Source: CAIKNB01 sp041658705 (GTDB lineage: Bacteria > Patescibacteriota > Patescibacteriia > 2-12-FULL-60-25). Taken from it: 50,118 nt of DNA. Positions 31,560 through 39,558 of the stretch are shown piece by piece; positions within the stretch are counted from its first letter, which is position 1, and each line of letters starts with the position of its first letter. Where the stretch lies: contig JBAZZT010000010.1 in NCBI GenBank assembly GCA_041658705.1, forward strand, positions 1-50,118, given 5' to 3'. The translations under genes and the position numbers were made by a program. Below the pieces are notes generated by a model that had not been told where the DNA came from, ran no database searches, and saw only the letters and a list, made by a program, of their open reading frames with translations.

Positions 31560-32239
31560 GTCAGCTGGTGATTTTCTTTGATGTATCTTTTCAGATCGGC
31601 GACAAAAAGCAAAACTTCGCGCGCTTGCGCGGCTTTGGTCAGGTAGGCCACGGCGCCGAACGGATTTTTCCGTTCTACGACTTCGTGCTGCGACCATTCC
31701 TTCGATAAACGGGCGTTCTCCGAAACCAAGTTAGCCATCGCTTCCTCGATTTCTTCGAGCATCTTCAAATCATCTCGATCGAAGACAACCGCGATTCCAT
31801 CTTCTTCCGCGATCTTTTGCACGCACTCATACAGCATATTGCGCCACAGTTCCAGGCACATGCCTTCGTGCTTGGCACCATATGGTTTGCCTAAATCGTA
31901 CATTTTATCCATGGCTCGCAAACCCCAAACCTGCAGAAGCAGCTTCTCGCTCAACTTGCGGCGACTCGCCGCGTCCAAGTTAGAGTCGGCCAATTTCGAG
32001 ACTTCCTTGTTCAAATCCAAAATACGCCGCATGAACCTGTTGCCCTCGCTGAAGGGACGGATTTTTAGGTGCCAGCCAGCCATGCGCATTTGCGCTTCCA
32101 CGAAAGCCGGGTCCATCGCCAAGGCTTTGGCTCGCGAATCCCTGGCTGCCTTAGCCAAAACATACAGACTATCCAGGGCTAAAGCTGAATATTGCTCCGG
32201 ATCGACTTCGGTGCGCGGCGGCTTTTCCATATGCTGCAT
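31556..32239 (-). CDS. Hypothetical helical protein
   Basis: The protein has about 227 residues from ATG 32239 (MQHMEKPPR), nearly all helical by composition. Segments include SLYVLAKAARDSRAKALAMD, FMRRILDLNKEVSKLADSNL, LELWRNMLYECVQKIAEEDG and LLFVADLKRYIKENHQLT. No motif I recognise; no signal peptide or membrane segment. Its stop overlaps the start of the secreted protease gene (ATGA), so the two are coupled. The frame stays open to 32314, but that would run into the divergent sugar-transferase gene. Confidence 0.65.
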   Translation of the reverse strand: MQHMEKPPRTEVDPEQYSALALDSLYVLAKAARDSRAKALAMDPAFVEAQMRMAGWHLKIRPFSEGNRFMRRILDLNKEVSKLADSNLDAASRRKLSEKLLLQVWGLRAMDKMYDLGKPYGAKHEGMCLELWRNMLYECVQKIAEEDGIAVVFDRDDLKMLEEIEEAMANLVSENARLSKEWSQHEVVERKNPFGAVAYLTKAAQAREVLLFVADLKRYIKENHQLT

Positions 32240-32291
32240 ATGATACACGTTCTTGAAGCGAACCCGAAAATCTGTCACTCTTAAGTCGGTT

Positions 32292-33662
32292 ATGCATTTT
32301 GGCTTAAATTTCAAGAGGCTTTTGCTTCTTTTCGGCGATTATTGCGTATTCGGGGTGGCGCTGCTCCTCACCCTGTTTTTGCGTTATGGCCGCTTTGACG
32401 CGGCGATCCTGGATGCGCACTTGGTGCCTTTTGCCTTTTTAGGCGTGATTTGGCTGGTGACTTTTTACATCAACGGAATGTACAGCTTGTCGCTGGCGCG
32501 GGATTCGGTGGCGTTTTTCCGCACCTTCCTCGAGAGCATGATCGTGAACTTGGGCATCTCGCTGGCCTTCTTTTATCTCTTCCCGGTCTTCGGCATCGCG
32601 CCGCGCACCAACCTGTTCCTCGACTTCGCCCTCATACTGCTTTTGGGTTATGCCTGGCGTTTGCTCTTCAACAATCGTATCGCGCCGTCGCTCTTCCGCA
32701 ACCGCATTTTGTTCGTCGGTCACACCGCAGACGCAGCGCGCGTCAAAAGCTTGCTGCAAGAAAGCGCGCTGGGCTTCGAACTCGTCGCCGTGGCCGAGAC
32801 CGCGCCGGGCACGCATTTTGATGACGGCACAGTCGGCTGGTACGTCAACGTGGATGCGATCGATCGCGCGCTTAAGGAGCGTAACGTGAATACCATCGTC
32901 CTGGGCCATCGTCCGGACGAAATCCCAGGGTTGCGCGACGCGCTCTACCGCACGCTGTTTACGCCGGTCGCACTCTTGGACCGCGCTTCGCTCGAAGAGA
33001 CCTTGACCGGAAAAGTCCCGCTCGAATACGTGACCCAGACTTGGTTCTTGGAACATCTGCGCGAAAATGAAAAGACCTGGTACGAGACTTTCAAGCGGCT
33101 GGTCGACATCCTCATGGCCATCCCGTTCAGCCTGCTCACCCTCGCGATCTATCCTTTCGTGGCCGCGCTCATCAAGCTCACATCGCGCGGTCCCGTGCTG
33201 TATTCGCAAATCCGCGTCGGCAAATACGGCGTGCCCATCAGAATCTGGAAATTCCGCAGCATGCGCGTGGACGCCGAAGCGCAGGGGCAGCCGCAATTCG
33301 CATGCGCCAACGATCCGCGCGTCACTCCGTTGGGCAGATTCCTGCGCGCCTCCAGGCTCGACGAGTGGCCGCAGATCTGGAATGTGTTGCGCGGCGAACT
33401 CTCGTTCATCGGCCCGCGCCCCGAACGGCCCGAATTCGTGGAAGAGCTGACGCGCCAAATGCCCTATTACGCTTTGCGCCATCTGACCCGCCCCGGACTC
33501 ACGGGTTGGGCGCAGATAAACTTCCCCTACGCTTCGACGCTTGAGGATAACCTGAAAAAGCTTCAGTACGATCTGTTCTACATCAAGAATCGTTCTCCTT
33601 TGCTCGATGTTTCGATTTTGCTCAAGACTGTAGGCATCGTGTTGCGCAGAAAGGGAACGTAA
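32292..33662 (+). CDS. Polyprenyl-phosphate sugar-1-phosphate transferase (PGT)
   Basis: The protein has about 456 residues from ATG 32292 (MHFGLNFKRLLLL); ATG 32253 is also in frame. Four N-terminal membrane segments (residues about 8-110) and a CoA-binding/Rossmann-like middle domain (LFVGHTADAARVKSLLQESA) precede the C-terminal catalytic domain. That domain has KRLVDILMAIPFSLLTLAIY, SRGPVLYSQIRVGKYG, IWKFRSMRVDAE, LPQIWNVLRGELSFIGPRP-like sequence and RPGLTGWAQIN. This is the WbaP/WcaJ layout. It starts glycan assembly by placing a sugar-1-phosphate on undecaprenyl phosphate and is the natural first step for this locus. Confidence 0.9.
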   Translation: MHFGLNFKRLLLLFGDYCVFGVALLLTLFLRYGRFDAAILDAHLVPFAFLGVIWLVTFYINGMYSLSLARDSVAFFRTFLESMIVNLGISLAFFYLFPVFGIAPRTNLFLDFALILLLGYAWRLLFNNRIAPSLFRNRILFVGHTADAARVKSLLQESALGFELVAVAETAPGTHFDDGTVGWYVNVDAIDRALKERNVNTIVLGHRPDEIPGLRDALYRTLFTPVALLDRASLEETLTGKVPLEYVTQTWFLEHLRENEKTWYETFKRLVDILMAIPFSLLTLAIYPFVAALIKLTSRGPVLYSQIRVGKYGVPIRIWKFRSMRVDAEAQGQPQFACANDPRVTPLGRFLRASRLDEWPQIWNVLRGELSFIGPRPERPEFVEELTRQMPYYALRHLTRPGLTGWAQINFPYASTLEDNLKKLQYDLFYIKNRSPLLDVSILLKTVGIVLRRKGT

Positions 33663-33671
33663 CCGGAAATC

Positions 33672-33738
33672 TTGAATATTGAATTTAGAATATGGAATAT
33701 GGAATTCCACATTCCACATTCCATATTCCAAATTCACG
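33672..33738. repeat. AT-rich GAATATGGAAT simple repeat
   Basis: GAATTTAGAATATGGAATATGG is followed by ATTCCACATTCCATATTCC, an imperfect palindrome like that at 4282-4384. It lies between two convergent genes and may act as their common terminator region. Confidence 0.7.
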
Positions 33739-33751
33739 ACCCCACCCCCCC

Positions 33752-34669
33752 CTATTCCGCCGGCTCCATCCCCTCGTCGCGCATCAATTGTCTCAATCCT
33801 TCGTCGAATTTGATTTGCGGCTCCCAGCCCAATAATTCTTTGGTCAGCGAGATATCGGCACACGTATGCCGCGCTTCGCCTTGGCGCGCTGGAATGTTGG
33901 CGACTGGTCCGCCGAAGAAGCGCGCGATTTTGTTGATGCTATGCTGTTCGCCCGCGCCCACGTTCAAAATCTCGCCCTTACCGACTTTATCCGACTGAAG
34001 AGCCAGCAAGTTGGCGCGTACCACGTCGAAGACATGGGTGAAGTCGCGCGTCTGTTCCCCGTCGCCCGCTACCGTCAACGGATCCCCGGCTTTGCGCTGG
34101 CGCTTGAAATGCGAGATGACGGTGACGTAAGCGCCCTCGTCGGCCATGCGCGGACCGTAGACGTTGAAGTAGCGCAGGGCGACCGTCTCGAGCCCCTGGA
34201 AGTCGCTGAATTGCTTGCACAATTTTTCACCGATGTATTTATGCAAAGCGTAAGGATTCAACGGGTTAGGCGGCATATCAGGGCGAAGCGGCATTTCTTC
34301 CTGGCTGCCGTAGGCGGATGACGAAGCTGAATAGACCACGCGCTTGACCCCGCCATGATGCGCGGCTTCCAGCACGTGCAATGTGCCCATGATGTTGGCC
34401 TGCGCGGTCTCGACCGGTTTTTCGATCGACAACGGGATGCGCGGCAAAGCAGCGGTATGCAAAACCCCTTCGACGCCGACGAAATGCGGTTTGATGCTTT
34501 CGAGATCCGTGATGTCGGCCAGGATGAATTCGGCTTGCGGATTGACGCGCTCGCGGATTCCGGTCGACAAGTTGTCGAGTACGCGCACTTTATGGCCAGC
34601 TTCAAGCAGAGCATCCACTAAATGTGAGCCGATAAATCCGGCACCGCCGGTGACAAGGTAAAGTGACAT
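33752..34669 (-). CDS. NAD-dependent UDP-sugar 4-epimerase-like (SDR)
   Basis: The protein has 305 residues. It has YLVTGGAGFIGSHLVDALLE, HTAALPRIPLSIEKP, VYSASSSAYG, the catalytic YALHK and ALRYFNVYGPRM, followed by RDFTHVFDVV. The pattern fits extended SDRs of the GalE/WbpP group, which interconvert UDP-hexoses or their N-acetyl forms. It probably supplies a nucleotide sugar for the adjacent transferase genes. Confidence 0.88.
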   Translation of the reverse strand: MSLYLVTGGAGFIGSHLVDALLEAGHKVRVLDNLSTGIRERVNPQAEFILADITDLESIKPHFVGVEGVLHTAALPRIPLSIEKPVETAQANIMGTLHVLEAAHHGGVKRVVYSASSSAYGSQEEMPLRPDMPPNPLNPYALHKYIGEKLCKQFSDFQGLETVALRYFNVYGPRMADEGAYVTVISHFKRQRKAGDPLTVAGDGEQTRDFTHVFDVVRANLLALQSDKVGKGEILNVGAGEQHSINKIARFFGGPVANIPARQGEARHTCADISLTKELLGWEPQIKFDEGLRQLMRDEGMEPAE

Positions 34670-34673
34670 AGGA

Positions 34674-34710
34674 CTAGTAGCTGGTATCTAGTAGCTGGTA
34701 GCTGGTATTA
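34674..34710. repeat. TAGCTGGTATC repeat, left arm flanking the four-helix gene
   Basis: Tandem CTAGTAGCTGGTATCTAGTA/GCTGGTA units. The inverted form is at 35072-35120, on the other side of the four-helix-bundle gene. Confidence 0.75.
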
Positions 34711-35073
34711 AGAGATATAACCTATCAGACCGTTTATCAATCTGTAAACATGCTCGGTCTATTCATTCAACGATACATGTGAATCCTTGTTCAAGTATCC
34801 CAAGTCCCGCGCTAAAAACAGTTGACTCTGAATTTCAGCCAGGGAACCGCCTGCGATGTTGTAAAAATGCCTTTTATCCGCATTGGTTTTTCGCCCGAAT
34901 CCTTCAGCTATATTCGAAGCAATCGAAACGACCGAACGTCGCATTTGATTCACCGGTCCATATAATTCGTCTTTCGGAAATGCTTTCGTCGCTTGATAGA
35001 TACTCAAGGCTAGGGAATGAGCTTCCTGCCAAGCGACTAAATCCGTAAAATTTTTGATTTTTGATTGTTCCAT
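34708..35073 (-). pseudogene. Four-helix-bundle (S23-type) protein gene with an internal stop
   Basis: The open part (34759-35073) gives 104 residues: FTDLVAWQEAHSLALSIYQA, KAFPKDELYGPVNQMRRSVV, SIASNIAEGFGRKT and GGSLAEIQSQLFLARDLGYL. This is the S23/four-helix-bundle family, usually about 120 residues. An in-frame TAG interrupts it. The same frame continues beyond the stop with TEHVYRLINGLIGYIS and then TAA at 34708-34710, which is the expected C-terminal helix. So this is a full-length gene (122 codons) with one nonsense codon, a read-through case or a sequencing error. Inverted simple repeats flank it. Some members are encoded in rRNA intervening sequences; no rRNA is here. Confidence 0.75.
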
Positions 35074-35120
35074 ACCAGCTACTAGCTACCAGATACCAGA
35101 TACCAGATACCAGCTACTTA
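35072..35120. repeat. TACCAGATACCAG repeat, right arm flanking the four-helix gene
   Basis: Tandem ACCAGATACCAGATACCAG and TACCAGCTACTAGCTACC units, the reverse complement of 34674-34710. It overlaps the last three codons of the UDP-sugar dehydrogenase gene. Confidence 0.75.
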
Positions 35121-35956
35121 TTATTCGCTTTATCCGGACTCCCCTCTTTCCACTGGATATCAATCCCCTGTCGGCGGCCCAATTCGTTGTTGTATTCTTC
35201 CGCCGCTTTGAGCAGGCTCAAATCCACTCCCAACGCCTCCGCCAGCTGGATGAAAGAGCGCGTATCCTTGGGCAAACACTTGCCGCCGTAACCGCGATAG
35301 CCTTTGTGGAAAATCTCGAGGTGGGTATTGACTTGGTCGCCGACCACCATGGGTTCGGCTTTGGCGCAATCTTTTATCGCATCGTAATCAATGCCCATCT
35401 TCTGGCACAAATCGTAGACTTGGTTGGCGTACGCGACCTTAAGCGCGTAAAAAGCGTTGCCAAAATATTTGACCATCTCCGCTTCCTTGGCCGACATGAT
35501 CTTGGAGAACGGCGCGCGCGGCAAAAGCCCCAAGACCAGCTCCGCGTCACGGCGCGACTCCGGCGTGTAGCCGACGATCTGGCGCCGCGGAGATTGCATA
35601 TCGAAATCGACCGTGGTCTCGGTCAGGAATTCAGGATTGAACAGGATGCGCTGCTGCGGATACAGCCGCTGGAATTTTTCCGTCGTGCCGGGGGTGATGG
35701 TGGATTTGAGCACGATGGTCTTGCCCGGAGCCGGGATGGCGTCGAGCGCGGCGCGCATGAAAGAATCGTCAAAACCAGAACCGTCGAGATAATACGGCGT
35801 AGGCACGGCGATGAAGATCACGTCAGCCTCCAACACGGAAACATCGCTCAAACCTTTGGGCGGATCGTAAAGCCCGGCCTCGATGTTTTGGGTCTTGAAA
35901 TAGCGGTCCAGCGCTCCGCCGACCATTCCAGTACCCATGATCGCCAACTTATGCAT
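35114..35956 (-). CDS. UDP-glucose/GDP-mannose dehydrogenase family, short form
   Basis: The protein has 280 residues. It has LAIMGTGMVGGALDRYF (NAD motif), VIFIAVPTPYYLDGSG, LKSTITPGTTEKF, NPEFLTE, MVKYFGNAFYALKVAYANQV and the catalytic-Cys motif GYGGKCLPKD. Normal family members have 400-450 residues; this one ends about 50 residues after the catalytic Cys and lacks the C-terminal UDP-binding domain. Its end lies in a simple repeat, so truncation by the repeat is possible. If active it would oxidise a nucleotide sugar to the uronic acid, the substrate of UXS-type enzymes such as those at 26.8-29 kb. Confidence 0.82.
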   Translation of the reverse strand: MHKLAIMGTGMVGGALDRYFKTQNIEAGLYDPPKGLSDVSVLEADVIFIAVPTPYYLDGSGFDDSFMRAALDAIPAPGKTIVLKSTITPGTTEKFQRLYPQQRILFNPEFLTETTVDFDMQSPRRQIVGYTPESRRDAELVLGLLPRAPFSKIMSAKEAEMVKYFGNAFYALKVAYANQVYDLCQKMGIDYDAIKDCAKAEPMVVGDQVNTHLEIFHKGYRGYGGKCLPKDTRSFIQLAEALGVDLSLLKAAEEYNNELGRRQGIDIQWKEGSPDKANNK

Positions 35957-36048
35957 ATAGTTCGCAAACTAACACATCCCGCCGCTCTCGACAATGGGAG
36001 TCGAAAGTCGCAGGAATCCAAATTAGGACTTACGCCTTTGACGTTCAA

Positions 36049-36259
36049 CTAGCTTGACCCAAACCCCCCTGACCCCCGCCTGGCTAGGCTAAGGAGGTTT
36101 GATCAAAAAAAAGGAAAGGCCCAAAGTATCCAGGTGGGGTCTGGGGCCGAGAGTTGAGCTAACCGCAAGAACGCTTAACTATATACATGTTAGCGAATTC
36201 GAGGCCCCAGCGGTTTTTGCATACTTTTTGCCGCCAAAAAGTATGAGGTGCATTTGATT
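36049..36259. repeat. Structured repeat unit A (about 210 bp)
   Basis: The unit starts with AGCTTGACCCAAACCCCCC and has inner inverted arms CCCCCGCCTGG and CCAGGTGGGG. The core (36135-36258) contains CTGGGGCC pairing with GGCCCCAG, GTTGAGC pairing with GCTTAAC, and a perfect stem CATACTTTTTG / CAAAAAGTATG. It is repeated at 36441-36689 and encodes no credible protein. Confidence 0.8.
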
Positions 36260-36356
36260 TGTTTTTTTGCATTGCCCCGAAATGGTCCGATAGGTACGAT
36301 TTGAGGCAATGAGCGGATCGAGGTTTTTCCGAGTGTCGGCGGTCAAACGGGACTTC

Positions 36357-36380
36357 GTCACTTTCCGCGTGGAAAGTGAC
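36357..36380. repeat. Perfect ten-base-pair palindrome
   Basis: GTCACTTTCC-GCGT-GGAAAGTGAC lies between the two structured repeat units. No T tract follows. The rest of 35957-36779, an 823-base gene-free stretch, shows only these repeats. Confidence 0.7.
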
Positions 36381-36440
36381 CAAAGACGCCGGGGGTCTGC
36401 TATACGCAACATGCATGTCTCTTGGTTCATCTTGCGGCTG

Positions 36441-36689
36441 GCTTGACGCAAACCCCCCTGACCCCCGCCTGATTGGCTAGAGGAGAGATAGGGATGGATT
36501 TCTCTCTGGATTACCCGGTTGGACCCTGGTAATGACAGGATGATGGAGGTCGAAGTCCTCGAGGCGGGGTCTGGGGCCGAGAGTTGAGCTAACCGCAAGA
36601 ACGCTTAACTATATACATGTAAGCGAATTCGAGGCCCCAGCGGTTTTTGCATACTTTTTGGCGGCAAAAAGTATGAGGTGCATTCGATG
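36441..36689. repeat. Structured repeat unit B (about 250 bp)
   Basis: The 124-bp core (36566-36688) differs from unit A at only a few positions (T/A, C/G pairs), including a two-base change in the CATACTTTTTG stem loop. The left part again has CAAACCCCCCTGACCCCCGCC, while the middle is different and contains a repeat family 3 unit. Confidence 0.8.
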
Positions 36690-36779
36690 TCAGGACTCGC
36701 AATGACAGCGTGTGATTATCTGAAGGCGTAGGTCATACAAATTTACTTTTGACTTTAGCTTCGGACTTTTAACTTTTGA

Positions 36780-37748
36780 CTACAGCCTGTCGCTCAAAGC
36801 CCTGACCCAATATCTGATTTTTTGGCTCACGGCTTCGAGATGCTTTTTGGGGATGAGCGGAGAAACAATTTTTTTAAGCCGGCGCAAAAACGCATATTGC
36901 AGACGCGCCGCTTCGATCCCGCGTATGACCTTTTCGGAATCGCTGCCGATGAGGAACGCGACATGGGCTTCAGCTGCCGCCGGATCCTCGAACGGGACGG
37001 CGAAAACTTCCATGCCGCTCCTGGGTTTCTTCAAGTTGCGCTTCGAACGGACGATTTTGTATCCGGCAGCCTGCACAGCCAGATGCAAAGTCCAGGGCGA
37101 AAAACTGGTCAGGTGCGGGACTTGAAAAAAAGATTCCGGCGGTTCCTGCAGATGAGTCACGTCGGGAACGCAGACATAAAGTTCCCCGCCGGGCTTGAGC
37201 TCTTGGCGCAAAGCCGTAAGCACGAATACCGGATCGGTGACGTGCTCCAAAACGTGCGAGATGATGATCAAATCGTATTTTCCCGCGGGTTGGCTCTTGA
37301 GATAGTCCTCCGCCGTAGCATGCAGGACCGGTATGCCGAATTCTTCGCTCGCAAAACGACCCGAGACTTCGTTGGGTTCGACGCCTTGGACGTTGCAACC
37401 GCTCGCCGTGCGCAAAGCGTTGAGCAGAAAACCGTAGCTGCACCCGATTTCGAGGACGCACGACTCGCGCGTCAATTTTTCCACCAAGCCAATAATCGGA
37501 TATTTCGCCGCGCTGCCTTTACGCTGCGCCCGTTCGCGCGCCTCTTCGACCGATTGGACCTGATGCCTGACTTGGATGAAGCCGCGCTTGTAATACTCAT
37601 CGAGTTCGGAGGCTGTCGGCGCCGGGTTGGCGTAAACCAAAACGCACTTGGCGCAAATCACGTTGCTGAACGGCACGCTGTAATCGGCGTGCGTCGCGAC
37701 GACCTTGAATTCCGACGAATGACAGAGTGGACAAGTGATTTTTTCCAT
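36780..37748 (-). CDS. Class I SAM methyltransferase with N-terminal zinc ribbon
   Basis: The protein has about 322 residues from ATG 37748 (MEKITCPLCHSSEFKV). CPLC and CAKC form a zinc ribbon; the SAM site is VLEIGCSYGFLL, with VQGVEPNE and DLIIISHVLEHVTDP. The C-terminal part (RQLKPGGELYVCVPDVTHLQ-like and HLTSFSPWTLHLAVQAAGY) is typical of sugar or glycan methyltransferases in surface polysaccharide clusters. The frame is open to 37856, but that start would lie in the upstream gene. It starts 4 bases after that gene's stop. Confidence 0.83.
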   Translation of the reverse strand: MEKITCPLCHSSEFKVVATHADYSVPFSNVICAKCVLVYANPAPTASELDEYYKRGFIQVRHQVQSVEEARERAQRKGSAAKYPIIGLVEKLTRESCVLEIGCSYGFLLNALRTASGCNVQGVEPNEVSGRFASEEFGIPVLHATAEDYLKSQPAGKYDLIIISHVLEHVTDPVFVLTALRQELKPGGELYVCVPDVTHLQEPPESFFQVPHLTSFSPWTLHLAVQAAGYKIVRSKRNLKKPRSGMEVFAVPFEDPAAAEAHVAFLIGSDSEKVIRGIEAARLQYAFLRRLKKIVSPLIPKKHLEAVSQKIRYWVRALSDRL

Positions 37749-37752
37749 ACAG

Positions 37753-38685
37753 TTACGTTTTTTTCGACCGCATAATCGTCTTAAGCATGCGCTTGAATGG
37801 CGCCGGCACAAAACGCATGTTTCGTTTTCTGAAGCCGCGCAAAGCATGCCAAGCAAAAGCGAGTTTCATCCTCCGCCGCATTCGACTCATCGGCCAGCTT
37901 GCTTTGAGCAACACCGTCCAGGCCACAGCCTCGCGCTCCTCCGTCCGCGCCACGGCCAGAAAAGCCAAAGGCTTGTGCAAATCGCCGATCTTGACCAGCT
38001 TAAAGCCGTGGCGCCACAGGAACAGACCCAGGGTATACGGCGTGGGATTAGTCACGTGCGGAAAACGATAAAAAGATTTTCTGTCGCATCCCGGCCAGCT
38101 CGCGTTCGGCGTGCCGACGTAAACGCTGGCGCCCGGTCGCATGAGCCGACTCAACGCCGCGCCCATCTTGTCAGGTTCCAAGAGATGTTCCAGGACTTGA
38201 TGCAGGATGATGAGGTCGAATTTTTTTTCCGCGTTATGTTTTTCCAGATATTCGTCCAGCGTAACGGGATAGACCTCCAGACCGAAAACTTGTTTCGCCG
38301 CCTCCGGACCTTTAGGATCAGGCTCCAAGCCGGTCACCTCGGCTCCGAATTTGTCGCGCAAGATGGCCAGCACGTTGCCGTAACCGCAGCCGATGTCCAA
38401 CACGCTCATCCCCGATCTCAATTCGCCGTCCAAAAATTTGACGATGCGCTCGGACTTGGGTTGAGCTTGGGCGGCCAAAGCCTCGGGCTTGGCGGCTGCG
38501 GCTTGGTTGAACTCTTGGGTAAAACCTTTCGAGTAATAAGCGGCGTACTCCGCGTCCGTGGCGCGCGGGTTGATGTAAATCAAACCGCAACGCCGGCATT
38601 GCACATTGGTCATCTCGGGACGCACGTCCAGGACCTCGGCATCCCGACTGTTGCACGACGGACAAGATACTTCGGCTAAATTCAT
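37753..38685 (-). CDS. Class I SAM methyltransferase with N-terminal zinc ribbon
   Basis: The protein has 310 residues: VSCPSCNSRDAEV and CRRCGLIYINPRATD form a zinc ribbon, then VLDIGCGYGNVLAILRDKFG (SAM site), LDEYLEKHN, FDLIILHQVLEHLLEP and MRPGASVYVGTPN. A relative of its neighbour at 36780 and of 49105-49947, so three zinc-ribbon methyltransferases occur in this locus. The C-terminal 80 residues are strongly basic (MSRMRRRMKLAFAW, RGFRKRNMRF) and may bind membrane or polyanion. Its ATG overlaps the FkbM stop. Confidence 0.83.
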   Translation of the reverse strand: MNLAEVSCPSCNSRDAEVLDVRPEMTNVQCRRCGLIYINPRATDAEYAAYYSKGFTQEFNQAAAAKPEALAAQAQPKSERIVKFLDGELRSGMSVLDIGCGYGNVLAILRDKFGAEVTGLEPDPKGPEAAKQVFGLEVYPVTLDEYLEKHNAEKKFDLIILHQVLEHLLEPDKMGAALSRLMRPGASVYVGTPNASWPGCDRKSFYRFPHVTNPTPYTLGLFLWRHGFKLVKIGDLHKPLAFLAVARTEEREAVAWTVLLKASWPMSRMRRRMKLAFAWHALRGFRKRNMRFVPAPFKRMLKTIMRSKKT

Positions 38686-39551
38686 ACCGCTCTGGTCGTT
38701 CCGTAGCGCGCAGTGTTCTTGGCATTCAACATGTAGTGATAGACCGGTTTTTTCCAGACATGATCTTGAGCGGCGCGCGCCAGTACCATGCCATAAGGCA
38801 CGACGGCAAAACCGTTGCGCTCCAGGATTTCGATGATCTTAGAGAGCTTGTTTTGCGCATTCGTCTTGTCGGCATGATATTCCATGACGATTTCGTTCAC
38901 CTCTTTCAGCTTGCCGCTGGCATCCAGATCTTCGAGCACAAGTCCTTCACCGCCCTCGATGTCGAGCTTCAACACGTCCACCGGACGATCGATGTATGAC
39001 GAAAGTTTGGCCGCTGGTACGCGACTCTCCACGTATTTATCTTTGCCTTCGGCCCAAGTCGGTATTCCGGTGGAACTGGTCGGGCTTTGGACATTGTCCC
39101 AAAACGACATCTCGCCCGCATGGTCGCATAACGCCACACGCACCGCCTCGACTCCCTCCAAATGATTTTGCTCGATGTTCTGCTTGAGCACCGCGTAATT
39201 TTTTTCCGCCGGTTCGAACACCAACACCTTGGCTTTGGGATAACGGGATTTGAAGAACATGACCGTGACTCCGATGTTGCCTCCGCAATCTATGATGAAC
39301 GTCGGGTCGGCAGCGGGGCTCAAACGATACTCACCGAAGAAATAAGTATCCTTCAGCATCATCTTCAGGTTGCTCAACGAACGGTGTGAAAATTTCAAGC
39401 CGGCGAACGGGATTTCGTCCTTGGGCAGCAGCTTGAATTTTGCTTTGAATAAAAAAACGTAAAAACGCGCGACCAAGGACAACCGGGCGGCCGGCGTCAG
39501 ATCGGTCCGGTTCAACAGGACGTAAAGGATCTCGAATAGATGGATGGGCAT
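38682..39551 (-). CDS. FkbM-family methyltransferase
   Basis: The protein has about 289 residues from ATG 39551 (MPIHLFEI); GTG 39572 is an in-frame alternative. The core has FIIDCGGNIGVTVMFFKSRY (SAM site), LVFEPAEKNYAVLKQNIEQN, ALCDHAGEMSFW and the family's VDVLKLDIEGGEGLVLEDL. FkbM enzymes O-methylate sugars and related groups. It sits in an overlapping run of genes (43086 down to 36780) with nucleotidyltransferases and a kinase. Confidence 0.85.
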   Translation of the reverse strand: MPIHLFEILYVLLNRTDLTPAARLSLVARFYVFLFKAKFKLLPKDEIPFAGLKFSHRSLSNLKMMLKDTYFFGEYRLSPAADPTFIIDCGGNIGVTVMFFKSRYPKAKVLVFEPAEKNYAVLKQNIEQNHLEGVEAVRVALCDHAGEMSFWDNVQSPTSSTGIPTWAEGKDKYVESRVPAAKLSSYIDRPVDVLKLDIEGGEGLVLEDLDASGKLKEVNEIVMEYHADKTNAQNKLSKIIEILERNGFAVVPYGMVLARAAQDHVWKKPVYHYMLNAKNTARYGTTRAV

Positions 39552-39558
39552 AGATGGT

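Noticed and set aside
32439..33863. Long minus-strand open frame opposite the sugar transferase
   Set aside because: It mirrors the high-GC coding of the PGT gene, has Arg/Glu/Gln-rich composition and no motifs. The plus strand has clear PGT motifs.
34759..34761. TAG read as a sense codon (genetic-code change)
   Set aside because: Other genes in the window end in TAG normally (for example 35114 and 22621), so a single nonsense mutation or error is simpler.
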